The notes under the pieces are model-generated. The model made no database searches. It had not been told where the DNA came from and saw only the letters and a list, made by a program, of their open reading frames with translations. Made by a program: the position numbers and the translations under genes. From an uncultured Ruminococcus sp. (GTDB lineage Bacteria; Bacillota; Clostridia; Oscillospirales; Acutalibacteraceae), in assembly GCA_934476515.1 (NCBI GenBank), contig CAKSNZ010000003.1:86473-150472 (forward strand): a stretch of 64,000 bases of DNA, written 5' to 3'. Within the stretch, counting starts at the first letter, position 1. The number at the start of each line of letters is the position of its first letter. Positions 41,690-51,346 of this stretch are shown one piece after another.

Positions 41690-44296
41690 ATGGCTGAATT
41701 GTCACCAATGATGAAACAATATTTTGAAATTAAAGAAAAGAATAAAGACAGTATTCTGTTCTTTAGACTAGGTGACTTTTATGAGATGTTTTTTGATGAT
41801 GCAAAACTTGCTTCTCGTGAACTGGATTTAACTCTCACTGGCAGGGATTGTGGTCAAAAAGAGAGAGCTCCTATGTGTGGTGTTCCATTTCATAGTTGCG
41901 AAAGCTATATTGCAAGACTTGTGCAAAAAGGCTACAAGGTAGCAATATGTGAACAAACAGAAGACCCTGCAAAAGCTAAAGGACTTGTAAAGAGAGATAT
42001 TATCAGAGTTATTACACCGGGTACTGTTATTGAATCCGGTATGCTTGATGAAGGTAAAAATAACTTTATTTCATCAGCCTTTATGGCTAACAAAAAGATT
42101 GGCTTATCTTTCTGTGATATTTCTACAGGTGAGCTTTTCATTACAGAAATATCCGGTGAAGACTTGCAAGACCAACTACAAGACCAATTAATCAGTTACA
42201 ATCCAAGAGAAATTTTAATAGGTGGAGAAATTGTTAATTTCAAAACCTTGCCAAACTTTATTAAAGAAAAACTTTCTACTTCTGTGGAAATGCTGACTGA
42301 TGATGAATTTGGCTATTCTATTTGTCTTGATGCTATGAAAAATCAGTTTAAAGAAAATGATGTAAATAGTATCAAAGATAAAAAAGAGATGGTTTCTTCT
42401 GTTGGTGCCTTGTTAAGTTATCTAAAGGTTACTCAAATTACCGGTTATGAAAGAATCAATACCTTTGAAGTGTATAACGAAAATCAGTATATGAACCTTG
42501 ACTATAACACAAGAAGAAATCTAGAACTTACAAGAACTATGATGAATAAAGAGAAGAAAGGTTCTCTTATTTGGTTACTGGATAAAACAAAAACTGCAAT
42601 GGGTAAAAGACTACTTAGATATTGGCTTGAACACCCATTACTTAATATTGGTACAATTCTTAACCGTCAAAGTGCTATTGCTGATTTAGTAGATGATACA
42701 GTTCAAAGACTTGAAATTACTGAGTCATTAATCGGTATTTTTGATATTGAAAGATTAATGACAAAGATAGTTTACGGTAATGCCAATGCCAGGGAACTTC
42801 GTTCTCTATGTGGTGCATTTGAGAATTTACCACAGATAAAGAATTTAATCAGTAAATTTGATTCAAGTCTTATGAGAAAGCTAACTGAAGACATAGATCC
42901 TCTTGAGGATATTCATCAGTTAATTGATACTGCTATTGAAGAAGAACCACCATTTTCTGTTAGAGAAGGTGGACTTATTAAAGAGGGCTATAACGAAGAG
43001 CTTGATGCAGTTCGTTCTGATATGAACAACAGTACTTCTTTACTTGCTCAAATTGAACTTGAACAAAAAGAAAAGACAGGTATCCCTAAACTAAAGGTTG
43101 GTTACAATAGAGTATTCGGTTACTATATTGAAGTAACAAATTCTTATAAGGATAAAGTACCGGAAGAATATATCCGTAAACAGACTTTAACTAACTGTGA
43201 GCGATATATTACCCAAGAACTAAAAGACCTGGAAGGTAGAATTCTAGGTGCAAAAGACCGTTCATTCGGTATGGAATATGCTATATTTGATGAGATTAGA
43301 AAAGTAGTAGCAAATAACCTTGATAGGATTGAAAAAACTGCAAAGGCTATTGCAACACTTGATGTACTAACTAGCCTTGCAAATGTTGCAAGTGATAATA
43401 ACTACACTAGACCGGAAGTTAATCAATCAAGTAAAATTATTTTAAAAGACTCTCGTCATCCGGTAGTAGAAGCACTTCTTTCAGGTGCACCATTTGTTCC
43501 TAATGATGTAACACTTGATAATGATAGTAACAGAGTTGCTATTATTACAGGTCCTAATATGGCAGGTAAATCTACATATATGCGACAAGTAGCACTAATT
43601 GTACTAATGGCTCAAATGGGTTCATTTGTACCTGCGAGTTATGCAGAGATTGGCGTTGTTGATAGTATCTTTACAAGAGTAGGTGCATCCGATGACTTAG
43701 CATCAGGTCAATCAACATTTATGGTTGAAATGAATGAAGTAGCAAACATTGTAAAGAAAGCTACTAAAAATTCTTTGCTTATTCTTGATGAAATCGGTAG
43801 AGGTACAAGCACCTATGATGGTATGAGTATTGCTAGAGCAGTTCTTGAATTTGTTGCTGATAAGAAAAAACTAGGTGCTAAGGCACTATTTGCAACGCAT
43901 TATCACGAACTGACTGTTATGGAAAATCTCCTTGATGGAGTTAAAAACTACAACATAGCAGTTAAAAAGCGTGGTGACGATATTACCTTCTTGCGTAGAA
44001 TTATCCCCGGTGGTGCTGATGACAGTTATGGTATAGAAGTTGCTAAACTTGCAGGACTTCCTGATTGGATTATTAAAAGAGCAAAAGAAATATTAAAAGA
44101 ACTTACTTCCGGTAAGACTGATGATAAGGAAACATTTGCTAATATATCACCTCATAATAATGAAGATGATATGCAATTAAATCTCCTAGATACTGCAAGT
44201 AATGCAGTAACCGATAAATTAAAATCTGTTGATGTAAATACACTTACACCGATAGAAGCTATGAATTTACTATATGAACTAAAAAATATGATTTAA
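41690..44296 (+). CDS. mutS: DNA mismatch repair protein MutS
   Basis: Recognises mismatches and recruits MutL. The N-terminal mismatch-binding domain has MMKQYFEIKEKNKDSILFFR cut by its start and RLGDFYEMFFDDA (the mismatch-wedging Phe-x-Glu) near residue 35. The core and clamp domains follow. The ATPase domain has Walker A GPNMAGKST (Gly621), ASDDLASGQSTFMVEM, LLILDEIGRGTSTYDG and FATHYHEL. Length of 868 is usual. AAAGGAAGTGAG precedes the start. mutL and miaA follow, the classic mutS-mutL-miaA order. Confidence 0.98.
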   Translation: MAELSPMMKQYFEIKEKNKDSILFFRLGDFYEMFFDDAKLASRELDLTLTGRDCGQKERAPMCGVPFHSCESYIARLVQKGYKVAICEQTEDPAKAKGLVKRDIIRVITPGTVIESGMLDEGKNNFISSAFMANKKIGLSFCDISTGELFITEISGEDLQDQLQDQLISYNPREILIGGEIVNFKTLPNFIKEKLSTSVEMLTDDEFGYSICLDAMKNQFKENDVNSIKDKKEMVSSVGALLSYLKVTQITGYERINTFEVYNENQYMNLDYNTRRNLELTRTMMNKEKKGSLIWLLDKTKTAMGKRLLRYWLEHPLLNIGTILNRQSAIADLVDDTVQRLEITESLIGIFDIERLMTKIVYGNANARELRSLCGAFENLPQIKNLISKFDSSLMRKLTEDIDPLEDIHQLIDTAIEEEPPFSVREGGLIKEGYNEELDAVRSDMNNSTSLLAQIELEQKEKTGIPKLKVGYNRVFGYYIEVTNSYKDKVPEEYIRKQTLTNCERYITQELKDLEGRILGAKDRSFGMEYAIFDEIRKVVANNLDRIEKTAKAIATLDVLTSLANVASDNNYTRPEVNQSSKIILKDSRHPVVEALLSGAPFVPNDVTLDNDSNRVAIITGPNMAGKSTYMRQVALIVLMAQMGSFVPASYAEIGVVDSIFTRVGASDDLASGQSTFMVEMNEVANIVKKATKNSLLILDEIGRGTSTYDGMSIARAVLEFVADKKKLGAKALFATHYHELTVMENLLDGVKNYNIAVKKRGDDITFLRRIIPGGADDSYGIEVAKLAGLPDWIIKRAKEILKELTSGKTDDKETFANISPHNNEDDMQLNLLDTASNAVTDKLKSVDVNTLTPIEAMNLLYELKNMI

Positions 44297-44311
44297 AAGG
44301 TGGTGGACGCT

Positions 44312-46420
44312 ATGGGTAGAATAAATGTACTTGATAAACATACGGCAGAACTTATTGCTGCCGGTGAAGTTGTAGAGCGTCCTTCATCTGTTGTAAAAGA
44401 ATTACTTGAGAATTCTATAGATGCAGGGGCTACTCAAATTACAGTTGAAATTATGCATGGTGGCATTGATTATCTTCGTATTACAGATAACGGTTGTGGT
44501 ATCCTTAAAGAAGATGTACGCAATGCTTTTAAGCGAAATGCTACCAGTAAAATCTCAGTTGACAGTGACCTTGAAAAGATAGGTACACTTGGTTTTAGAG
44601 GTGAAGCCTTAGCATCGATTTCATCAGTTTCAAAGGTTCAACTTATAACAAAAGCTAAAGAAGAAAATATAGGTTCAGCTTATGAAATTGATGGTGGGGA
44701 AGAAATTTCTTTTGATGATGCCGGTTGTCCTGATGGTACAACTTTTATTATGAGAAATCTTTTCTACAATGTACCGGCTAGATATAAATTCCTTAAAAAG
44801 GATGTTGCCGAAGGTAATGCAGTTGCAAGTGTAATTGACAAGATTGCTTTGTCACATCCTGAAATTGCAATTACTTTTATTAGGGATAACAAGAGAGTTC
44901 TAAAAACTGCCGGTGACGGTAAATTAATGTCATCAATATATGCAGTTTATGGCAGAGATTTTGCATCAACACTTATACCTGTTGACTATGAACTTAACGG
45001 TATGAAGTTAACCGGTTATATCAGCAGACCTACAAATGGTCGAGCAAATAGAAATATGCAAAACACATTTATTAATGGCCGTTTTGTAAAGTCAAGGACA
45101 ATTTCTGTTGCACTAGAAGAAGCCTGTAAAGGCTCAATTATGATTGGTAAGTTTCCTTCTTGTGTTCTTAATTTACAGATTAGTCCTGAAGCAGTTGATG
45201 TAAATGTTCATCCGTCTAAAATTGAAGTAAGATTTATTAATGAAAGACCTGTTTTTGATACAGTTTATCATGGTGTTAAGTCAGCTTTGCTTCGTGGAGA
45301 CAGTAGAAAGGAAGCCGTATTAAACCACAACAATACTGTAAATATAAAGCCTCTAAATCCTTTTAATTTGGCAAATAAAGTTATTAATAAAGAACCACCT
45401 AAATCGGTTCAAAAAGCATCTGAAAAGCCAAGAGAAAGAAGTATTTTTGATGAACTTGATTTACCGACAAAAACTGTAAAATATAATAAGGTAAATAAAG
45501 TTTCCGACAGTTCTTCTGTTCAAAAGAAGTATATGGAATTTCTGGAGAATAACAAGAAACTATCAGAAAACAATCAAACTACAAACAATACTGTATGTAA
45601 TAATATAAATAATAATGTAATAAATAATGTTTCAACCGAAAGTAAGATTGAAACAAAAATGGATGAAGTAAAAGAAGATACTTCATTAAATCAAGAAGTA
45701 CAAAAGGTAAATCCTTTTGAAGAACTTGAACTAGAGAAAATTACTACGGAAGAAAAGAAAAGTGATGTTGATGTTGTGTTACCAACAGAAAGACAAACTA
45801 ATTCTTCTTCCGAAAATATTGAAATCAAAACATTAATTGACGAAGACAAGCAAAGTTTTAGGTTTATCGGTGAAGCAATGAATACATATATCATTGTAGA
45901 AACTGATAACAATAAACTTGTTTTAATAGATAAACACGCAGCTCATGAAAGAATAATTTTTGAAAAGTTAAAGCGTGAAAAAGGAACAGGTTCTGTTCAA
46001 CTATTGTTAATTCCAATTACAGTTACACTTGAAAAGAATGAATATACTGTAGCAATTGAACATTTAGATATGTTCAGGAATGTTGGATTTGATGTAGAGG
46101 ACTTTGGTAATGGTACTTTGATTGTGAGAAGTGCACCATCATACCTAAGAAATGATGATGTTGAAGATACTATTATTGAAATTTGTGGTTACATAGCTGA
46201 AAACAGAAAGAATGTTATGAGTGAACATATGGAATGGATCTATCACAATATATCATGCCGTTCAGCAATAAAAGCAGGTGACAGTAGTACTGCTAAGGAA
46301 CTGATAGATATTGCGAAAACAGTTTTTTCTGATGACAGTATAAGATATTGTCCTCATGGCAGACCTGTATGTATTGAACTTTCTAAATATGAAATTGAAA
46401 AACAATTTGGAAGGGCATAA
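44312..46420 (+). CDS. mutL: DNA mismatch repair protein MutL (endonuclease type)
   Basis: GHKL ATPase that couples MutS to strand cutting. The N-domain (about 1-330) has RINVLDKHTAELIAAGEVVE, ELLENSIDAGA, DNGCGI and GFRGEALASI. A long, low-complexity Asn/Lys/Glu-rich linker covers about residues 345-515. The C-domain has the nuclease motif DKHAAHERIIFEKL starting at Asp540, a DQHA variant with Lys in place of Gln, plus CRSAIKAGD and CPHGRPV for zinc. ATG 44312 follows AAAGGTGG; GTG 44300 falls inside that site. As in most bacteria without MutH, MutL is likely the nicking enzyme. Confidence 0.96.
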   Translation: MGRINVLDKHTAELIAAGEVVERPSSVVKELLENSIDAGATQITVEIMHGGIDYLRITDNGCGILKEDVRNAFKRNATSKISVDSDLEKIGTLGFRGEALASISSVSKVQLITKAKEENIGSAYEIDGGEEISFDDAGCPDGTTFIMRNLFYNVPARYKFLKKDVAEGNAVASVIDKIALSHPEIAITFIRDNKRVLKTAGDGKLMSSIYAVYGRDFASTLIPVDYELNGMKLTGYISRPTNGRANRNMQNTFINGRFVKSRTISVALEEACKGSIMIGKFPSCVLNLQISPEAVDVNVHPSKIEVRFINERPVFDTVYHGVKSALLRGDSRKEAVLNHNNTVNIKPLNPFNLANKVINKEPPKSVQKASEKPRERSIFDELDLPTKTVKYNKVNKVSDSSSVQKKYMEFLENNKKLSENNQTTNNTVCNNINNNVINNVSTESKIETKMDEVKEDTSLNQEVQKVNPFEELELEKITTEEKKSDVDVVLPTERQTNSSSENIEIKTLIDEDKQSFRFIGEAMNTYIIVETDNNKLVLIDKHAAHERIIFEKLKREKGTGSVQLLLIPITVTLEKNEYTVAIEHLDMFRNVGFDVEDFGNGTLIVRSAPSYLRNDDVEDTIIEICGYIAENRKNVMSEHMEWIYHNISCRSAIKAGDSSTAKELIDIAKTVFSDDSIRYCPHGRPVCIELSKYEIEKQFGRA

Positions 46421-46424
46421 CTAA

Positions 46425-47354
46425 ATGGATAAGATAAAAATTATTTCAATAATTGGACCTACTGCTTCCGGCAAAACAAGCCTTTCTATTGCAGTTGCAA
46501 AGAAATATAATGGCGAAATAGTTTCTGCTGATTCAATGCAAATCTACAAAGATATGGATATTGGAACAGCTAAACCTTCTTTGGAAGAAATGGATGGAAT
46601 AAAGCATTATATGATGGACTTTCTTCCACCATCAACTAACTATTCAGTAGCAGATTATGTAAGAGATGCAAATAGTGCAATTAAAGAAATTTTAGATAAA
46701 AATAAACTGCCAATACTTGTTGGTGGTACAGGTCTTTATGTTGATTCATTACTTAATAATGTTCAGTTTACTGAGCAAAAGGTTGATGAACAGTTAAGAA
46801 ATAAATTGAATTCTAAGAGTGATGAAGAATTACTCCTAGAACTCCAAAAGGTAGATAAAGAGTCCTATGATAAACTATCAAAAGAAATCAACCATAAGCG
46901 AATTGCAAGAGCATTAGAAGTATATTATCTTACAGGCAAACCTAAGTCACAAGTTGATAAAGAGGCAATGATGGTTGAATCACCATATAAACCGATAAAA
47001 ATAGGATTATATGCAGAGGATAGACAGTTTCTTTATGATAGAATTAATCAAAGAGTTGACATAATGGTTCAACAAGGTGTTTTAGAAGAAGCTAAAAACC
47101 TTATGAACAGCAACCTTAGTTTGACTGCTCAAAAAGCCATTGGTTATAAAGAATTTTTCCCTTATTTAAATGGTGAAGATACTTTAGAAAATTGTGTTGA
47201 AACATTAAAAATGAACACAAGAAGATATGCAAAAAGACAGTTAACTTGGTTTAAAAGAGATAAAAACATTAAATGGTTTGATATATGTAAACTTAACAGT
47301 GAAGAATTAATAAAGAATGTTTTTGAATATATAGATGAGGCAAAAGATGATTAA
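46425..47354 (+). CDS. miaA: tRNA dimethylallyltransferase MiaA
   Basis: Adds the dimethylallyl group to A37 of tRNAs that read UNN codons, giving the substrate for MiaB. The P-loop is GPTASGKTSLSIAVAK at the N-terminus, followed by EIVSADSMQIYKDMDIGTAK and VGGTGLYVDSLL. RKIARALEVYYLTGKP-like sequence (KRIARALEVYYLTGKP) and RRYAKRQLTWFKRD are the tRNA-binding parts. Normal length of 309. It starts 4 bases after mutL and its 3' end overlaps the next gene by 8 bases. Confidence 0.97.
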   Translation: MDKIKIISIIGPTASGKTSLSIAVAKKYNGEIVSADSMQIYKDMDIGTAKPSLEEMDGIKHYMMDFLPPSTNYSVADYVRDANSAIKEILDKNKLPILVGGTGLYVDSLLNNVQFTEQKVDEQLRNKLNSKSDEELLLELQKVDKESYDKLSKEINHKRIARALEVYYLTGKPKSQVDKEAMMVESPYKPIKIGLYAEDRQFLYDRINQRVDIMVQQGVLEEAKNLMNSNLSLTAQKAIGYKEFFPYLNGEDTLENCVETLKMNTRRYAKRQLTWFKRDKNIKWFDICKLNSEELIKNVFEYIDEAKDD

Positions 47355-48648
47355 TAAAAAGACAAAAAGAATTATTATTAGTGCAATATGTATTTTTATA
47401 ATTATATATGTTATTTATGTTTTCATTAGTTCTGTATTTGACCTTAACGGTGTAGATACCGAAGTAGCAACACAGATTACTGCAACTGACTCTCTTTATA
47501 AAGATGCAATTATTGTTAGAGATGAAAAGTTAGTGAAAAACAGTACAGACGGTATTATTTCTTTCTCTTGTGATGACGGTGACAAAGTTGCAAAGAATGA
47601 AAAGGTAGCTGATATTTACAGTTCAGAAGATGATGTACTAAATAACAACAAACTTGAAGATATTAATAGTGAAATCACTAGACTTAAGAAGTTAAGTTCT
47701 ACTGCATCTAACGGTGATGTTGGTATTGATACTGTTAATAGTCAGATTAATAATTCTATTACAGAACTAAATTCCCGTATTGCTGATAAGAACTTTCTTG
47801 ACAGTGAAAATTATGTTGATGATATTACATATTTAATCACAGAAAGAATGTTAGTAGCAGGTAAGAATGTTGACATTTCAAGCCGATTAAACGATTTAAA
47901 GTCACAGAAACAGGAACTACAGAACACATCTAATAAAGCAGTAGGTTCTGTAAAGGCTTCACAGGCCGGTTGTTTTGTTTCTTCTGCTGATGGTTATGAG
48001 TCAATTTATAAGTATAAAAATGCAAAGTCAATGACGATTACAAAGTACAATAAATTACTTAAACAAAAACCTAAGAAAGTGTCAAGTGATACAATCGGTA
48101 AACTTGTTACTAGAGTAAACTGGTATGTAATCTGTCCAATTTCTAAGGAAGAGGCTTTAACATTAAAGTCAACTAACTACGATTCAATTACAGTAAATAT
48201 GCCATATGCTTCAACAAGTACAATCCCTGCATCTATTGAATCTATCAACCAAGATAAAAAGGGTGGAGACAGTATTCTTGTTTTGAAGTGTAATTACATG
48301 AATTCAGAACTAGCTTCCGTTAGAAAAGAAAATGTAGAAATTTGTCTAAAAACTTATGAAGGTATAAGAGTTAATAAGGATGCTCTTCATACTGATTATG
48401 TTACAAAGATTACAGAAGATAGTAAGGGTAACCAGAAAACTACTAAGAAGAAAGTTCAAGGTGTATATGTACTATACGGCAATGAACTTCAGTTTAAACA
48501 AGTAAATATTATTTATTCTGGTTCAGATTTTGTTATTTGTGATCCTTCTTCAGATAATACAAACTTGTATAATGGAGAAACGATTTCTTTATATGATAAT
48601 ATTGTAGTAAAGGGGAATGACTTAAAAGATGGAAAGATCATTAACTGA
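47347..48648 (+). CDS. HlyD-like membrane-fusion/adaptor protein
   Basis: Single-pass membrane protein of about 433 residues. A basic start (INKKTKR) and one helix (about 8-30) precede an extracytoplasmic part. This begins with a biotinyl-lipoyl-like half (DAIIVRDEKLVKNSTDGIIS, VAKNEKVADIY), has a helical hairpin at about 95-195 rich in Lys/Glu/Asn, and returns to beta-rich sequence (AGCFVSSADGYE). That is the layout of HlyD/secretion adaptors, but no transporter gene is adjacent. It stands between miaA and the yggS-sepF-ylmH-divIVA cluster. ATG 47347 follows TGAGG. A role in envelope or division is only guessed from position. Confidence 0.65.
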   Translation: MINKKTKRIIISAICIFIIIYVIYVFISSVFDLNGVDTEVATQITATDSLYKDAIIVRDEKLVKNSTDGIISFSCDDGDKVAKNEKVADIYSSEDDVLNNNKLEDINSEITRLKKLSSTASNGDVGIDTVNSQINNSITELNSRIADKNFLDSENYVDDITYLITERMLVAGKNVDISSRLNDLKSQKQELQNTSNKAVGSVKASQAGCFVSSADGYESIYKYKNAKSMTITKYNKLLKQKPKKVSSDTIGKLVTRVNWYVICPISKEEALTLKSTNYDSITVNMPYASTSTIPASIESINQDKKGGDSILVLKCNYMNSELASVRKENVEICLKTYEGIRVNKDALHTDYVTKITEDSKGNQKTTKKKVQGVYVLYGNELQFKQVNIIYSGSDFVICDPSSDNTNLYNGETISLYDNIVVKGNDLKDGKIIN

Positions 48649-49339
48649 TATTAAGTATAATTATGATTTTATCAATGAGAAAATTGCAGAGGCTGCTATG
48701 AAAGCCGGAAAAACAAGGGACGATATTACTTTTCTTTCAGCAACAAAAACTGTTGAACCTGAGTATATCAACTACGCAATTTCTCTGGGACTTTCCTATA
48801 TTGGAGAAAATAAGGTTCAGGAACTACTTTCAAAGTATGATCAGTACAACCTTGAAAATTGTTCATTGCAGTTTATTGGACACTTACAGAGCAACAAGGT
48901 AAGACAAATTGTGGGTAAGGTTGATTTAATTCAGTCAATCGACTCAATGAAACTTGCTAAAGAGGTTTCAAAGTGTTCTTTAAAGAATAACATCACTTCC
49001 GATATTTTAGTTGAAGTAAATATCGGAAAAGAAGAAAACAAATCCGGTGTTATGCCGGAAATGCTTGAGGAATTAGTGGAAGAAATTAGCACTTTACCTG
49101 CTGTAAATGTTAAAGGATTAATGACTATTCCACCTATTTGTGAAAAAAAAGACGAAATTCGTAGATATTTTGAAAAAATGAATAGATTATTCCTTGACAT
49201 ATCATCAAAAAAATTAGATAATGTTTCTATGGACATTTTGTCTATGGGTATGTCTAGTGACTATTACGAAGCAATATTAGAAGGTGCCAATATGGTAAGA
49301 ATCGGTTCTGCTTTGTTTGGAAATAGGATATATAAATAA
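48629..49339 (+). CDS. yggS: YggS family PLP homeostasis protein
   Basis: PLP-binding barrel protein of the PLPBP/YggS family, which controls free pyridoxal phosphate levels; no enzymatic activity is known. The PLP lysine is in FLSATKTVEP (about residue 36). GENKVQELLSKYD, FIGHLQSNKVRQIV and LSMGMSSDYYEAILEGANMVRIGSALFG are family stretches, the last with the phosphate-binding end. Length of 236 is normal. It overlaps the adaptor gene by 20 bases. It heads the conserved yggS-sepF-ylmH-divIVA block found near ileS in Gram-positives. Confidence 0.95.
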   Translation: MERSLTDIKYNYDFINEKIAEAAMKAGKTRDDITFLSATKTVEPEYINYAISLGLSYIGENKVQELLSKYDQYNLENCSLQFIGHLQSNKVRQIVGKVDLIQSIDSMKLAKEVSKCSLKNNITSDILVEVNIGKEENKSGVMPEMLEELVEEISTLPAVNVKGLMTIPPICEKKDEIRRYFEKMNRLFLDISSKKLDNVSMDILSMGMSSDYYEAILEGANMVRIGSALFGNRIYK

Positions 49340-49354
49340 TTTGGAGGTTCAGAT

Positions 49355-49876
49355 ATGGCTGGTTTTGTAGATAAGATTAAGAGAATGTGGGATTCACCTG
49401 ATGATGAATATGAGTATGATGATTACTCATATGAGGATAACAAGGATTCATATGATGATGAAGATTCTTACGAAGAAGAAAGAGAACATCAGCGTGAAGT
49501 AAGAAGAGCAGAAAGATCTGAAAGAAGAAGATACACTTCTGATTCATATACAGACAGTGATAGTGGAAACAAGGTTGTTAACATTAATGCAAGTACAAAA
49601 ATTCAGGTTATTCTATTTAAACCTGAACGTTTCGGTGATGAAACAAGAGGTATTGCAGATGAAATCAACAAGAATCGCACTGTAGTACTTAATCTTGAAG
49701 ACACTAATAAGGATATGTCAAGAAGAATTATTGACTTTCTAAGTGGTGTTACATATGCTAAAAAGGGTAAGATTAAGAAAATCGCCAATGCTACATTTAT
49801 CATTATGCCTGAAAATGTGGATTTCACCGGTGATGATTTACTTGGTGAACTAGAAAATAACGGAGTTATTTTTTAA
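49355..49876 (+). CDS. sepF: Cell division protein SepF
   Basis: Cytoplasmic protein that anchors FtsZ to the membrane and shapes the Z-ring. The N-terminal amphipathic membrane-binding helix is MAGFVDKIKRMWDSPDDE. A long acidic, Tyr/Asp-rich linker (about 17-70) follows. The C-terminal SepF domain (about 80-173) has KIQVILFKPERFGDETRGIA, NKNRTVVLNLEDTNKDMSRR and RIIDFLSGVTYAKKGKI. Length of 173 is usual. GGAGG precedes the start. Confidence 0.96.
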   Translation: MAGFVDKIKRMWDSPDDEYEYDDYSYEDNKDSYDDEDSYEEEREHQREVRRAERSERRRYTSDSYTDSDSGNKVVNINASTKIQVILFKPERFGDETRGIADEINKNRTVVLNLEDTNKDMSRRIIDFLSGVTYAKKGKIKKIANATFIIMPENVDFTGDDLLGELENNGVIF

Positions 49877-50620
49877 TTGAGTAAAAATATAGATGAAAAG
49901 GATATTCTGATTTCCAGAATAAGTGACCTTTATTATCTTTCTATGGAAAGGAACAAACCTGAGTTTACTTCTTTCCTTAATGAAAGTGAAATTTCAATTT
50001 GTATTGAAGCATTAAAGGACTTTGGTATTACTGATTACTATTTCTTTGGTGGCTATGAAAACAGCCAAAGGAAGGTACTTGGATTTTTCGCTAAGGAAGA
50101 GGAATATCCAATATCAATTATTGAATATAAATATAGAAAGCAAGATAAATTAACACATAGACAGTTTCTTGGTACAATTCTTTCTACCGGACTTAACAGA
50201 AATGTTATAGGTGACATTGTTTGTATGGAAGGCAAAACTTATGTTTTTGTGTTAGAAAATCAAGCAGAATATATTTTATCTCAAATAAATAGAATTGCTA
50301 AAGTTGGAGTAAAGTCAAAAATAGTTACACTTGATAACTTTGATTATACACCAACATTTAAGTATCATGACTATACAGTTGCTTCTCTTAGACTGGATGC
50401 AGTTGTTGCTGCTATAACCGGTCTTAGCAGAGAAAAGGTAAGGACACTTATGCTTTCAGGTAATGTGTTTAAGAACTACATAGAAGATACAAATATAAGC
50501 GACAAAGTATCACAAGACGACATTATTTCTATACGAAAGTATGGTAAATTTATTCTTGATGATATTAATGGCTTAACTAAAAAAGGCAGACAAAAAATTA
50601 AAATAAAACAATATATATAG
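49877..50620 (+). CDS. ylmH: YlmH family S4-domain RNA-binding protein (TTG start)
   Basis: Cytoplasmic RNA-binding protein of 247 residues; Bacillus YlmH is linked to rescue of stalled 50S subunits. The N-terminal YlmH domain has GYENSQRKVLGFF, and HRQFLGTILSTGLNRNVIGD in the middle. The C-terminal S4 domain (about 178-240) has LRLDAVVAAITGLSREKV, LSGNVFKNY and DIISIRKYGKF. The start is TTG 49877, immediately after the sepF stop, with GGAGTT upstream. It lies between sepF and divIVA as in most Firmicutes. Confidence 0.92.
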   Translation: MSKNIDEKDILISRISDLYYLSMERNKPEFTSFLNESEISICIEALKDFGITDYYFFGGYENSQRKVLGFFAKEEEYPISIIEYKYRKQDKLTHRQFLGTILSTGLNRNVIGDIVCMEGKTYVFVLENQAEYILSQINRIAKVGVKSKIVTLDNFDYTPTFKYHDYTVASLRLDAVVAAITGLSREKVRTLMLSGNVFKNYIEDTNISDKVSQDDIISIRKYGKFILDDINGLTKKGRQKIKIKQYI

Positions 50621-50633
50621 GGGAGATATAAAG

Positions 50634-51320
50634 ATGCTAACTATTGATGAAATCAAGGATGTCAAGTTTAGAACTAACAGAGGTGGTTCTTTCTATAAGG
50701 CTGAAGATGTTGATTCTTTTATTGATGATGTTATAGAAACATTTGAACAGAAAAATAACGAAAAGGCTGAACTTGTACACAAGATGGATATTCTTGCTAC
50801 AAGAATTGAACAGTACCGTTCTGATGAAGAAACAGTTCGTAACGCTCTATTATCAGCTCAGAAAGTTGCTGACTCTACACTTAAGGAAGCTAACGAACAG
50901 TCTGAAATTGCTGTAAAGAATGCTGAGAAAAAGGCTGATGAACTTATTGCACAAGCACAGGCAGAAGTAAAGAAAGAAAAAGACTCCCTAGTTGCTTTAC
51001 AGAAACTTGCTAATGAAATGAGAACAGAACTATTACTGAAAGTTAAGAGTTGCATTGATATTGTTGATGCACTACCAACTGATAATGTTGTTGCTGAAAT
51101 TCAGGAAAAGCTATCTAAGGATTTTCCTACACCTGCAGTAGCAGAAGAAGTTGTTGAACCAAAGGCTGAGCCTGTTAAGGTTGCAGAACCTCCGGTAGAA
51201 GTTGAAAAAGAAGAACCTGCTGAAGAAGTAAAGGAAGAAAAGAAAACTGACCCGGCTCTTGAAGGTACTACCAAGTTTGGTGTTCTAAAGTTTGGTAGTA
51301 ATTATGATGTTGAAGAATAA
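50634..51320 (+). CDS. divIVA: DivIVA-family cell pole/septum protein
   Basis: Curvature-sensing coiled-coil scaffold at septa and poles. The N-terminal membrane-binding domain has [20 protein letters not shown] and the D(V/I)D-type run [18 protein letters not shown] long coiled coil follows (about 40-145, rich in Ala/Glu/Lys). The tail (about 165-228) is Pro/Glu/Val-rich and ends [22 protein letters not shown] precedes the start. Last of the division cluster; ileS follows after 26 bases. Confidence 0.93.
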   Translation: MLTIDEIKDVKFRTNRGGSFYKAEDVDSFIDDVIETFEQKNNEKAELVHKMDILATRIEQYRSDEETVRNALLSAQKVADSTLKEANEQSEIAVKNAEKKADELIAQAQAEVKKEKDSLVALQKLANEMRTELLLKVKSCIDIVDALPTDNVVAEIQEKLSKDFPTPAVAEEVVEPKAEPVKVAEPPVEVEKEEPAEEVKEEKKTDPALEGTTKFGVLKFGSNYDVEE

Positions 51321-51346
51321 TTAAATATATATTGGAGAGAAGTAGA

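Noticed and set aside
45500-45700. Asn-rich, repetitive stretch in mutL as a possible insertion or frameshift
   Set aside because: MutL linkers are naturally variable and low in complexity; the frame is intact and both flanking domains are complete.
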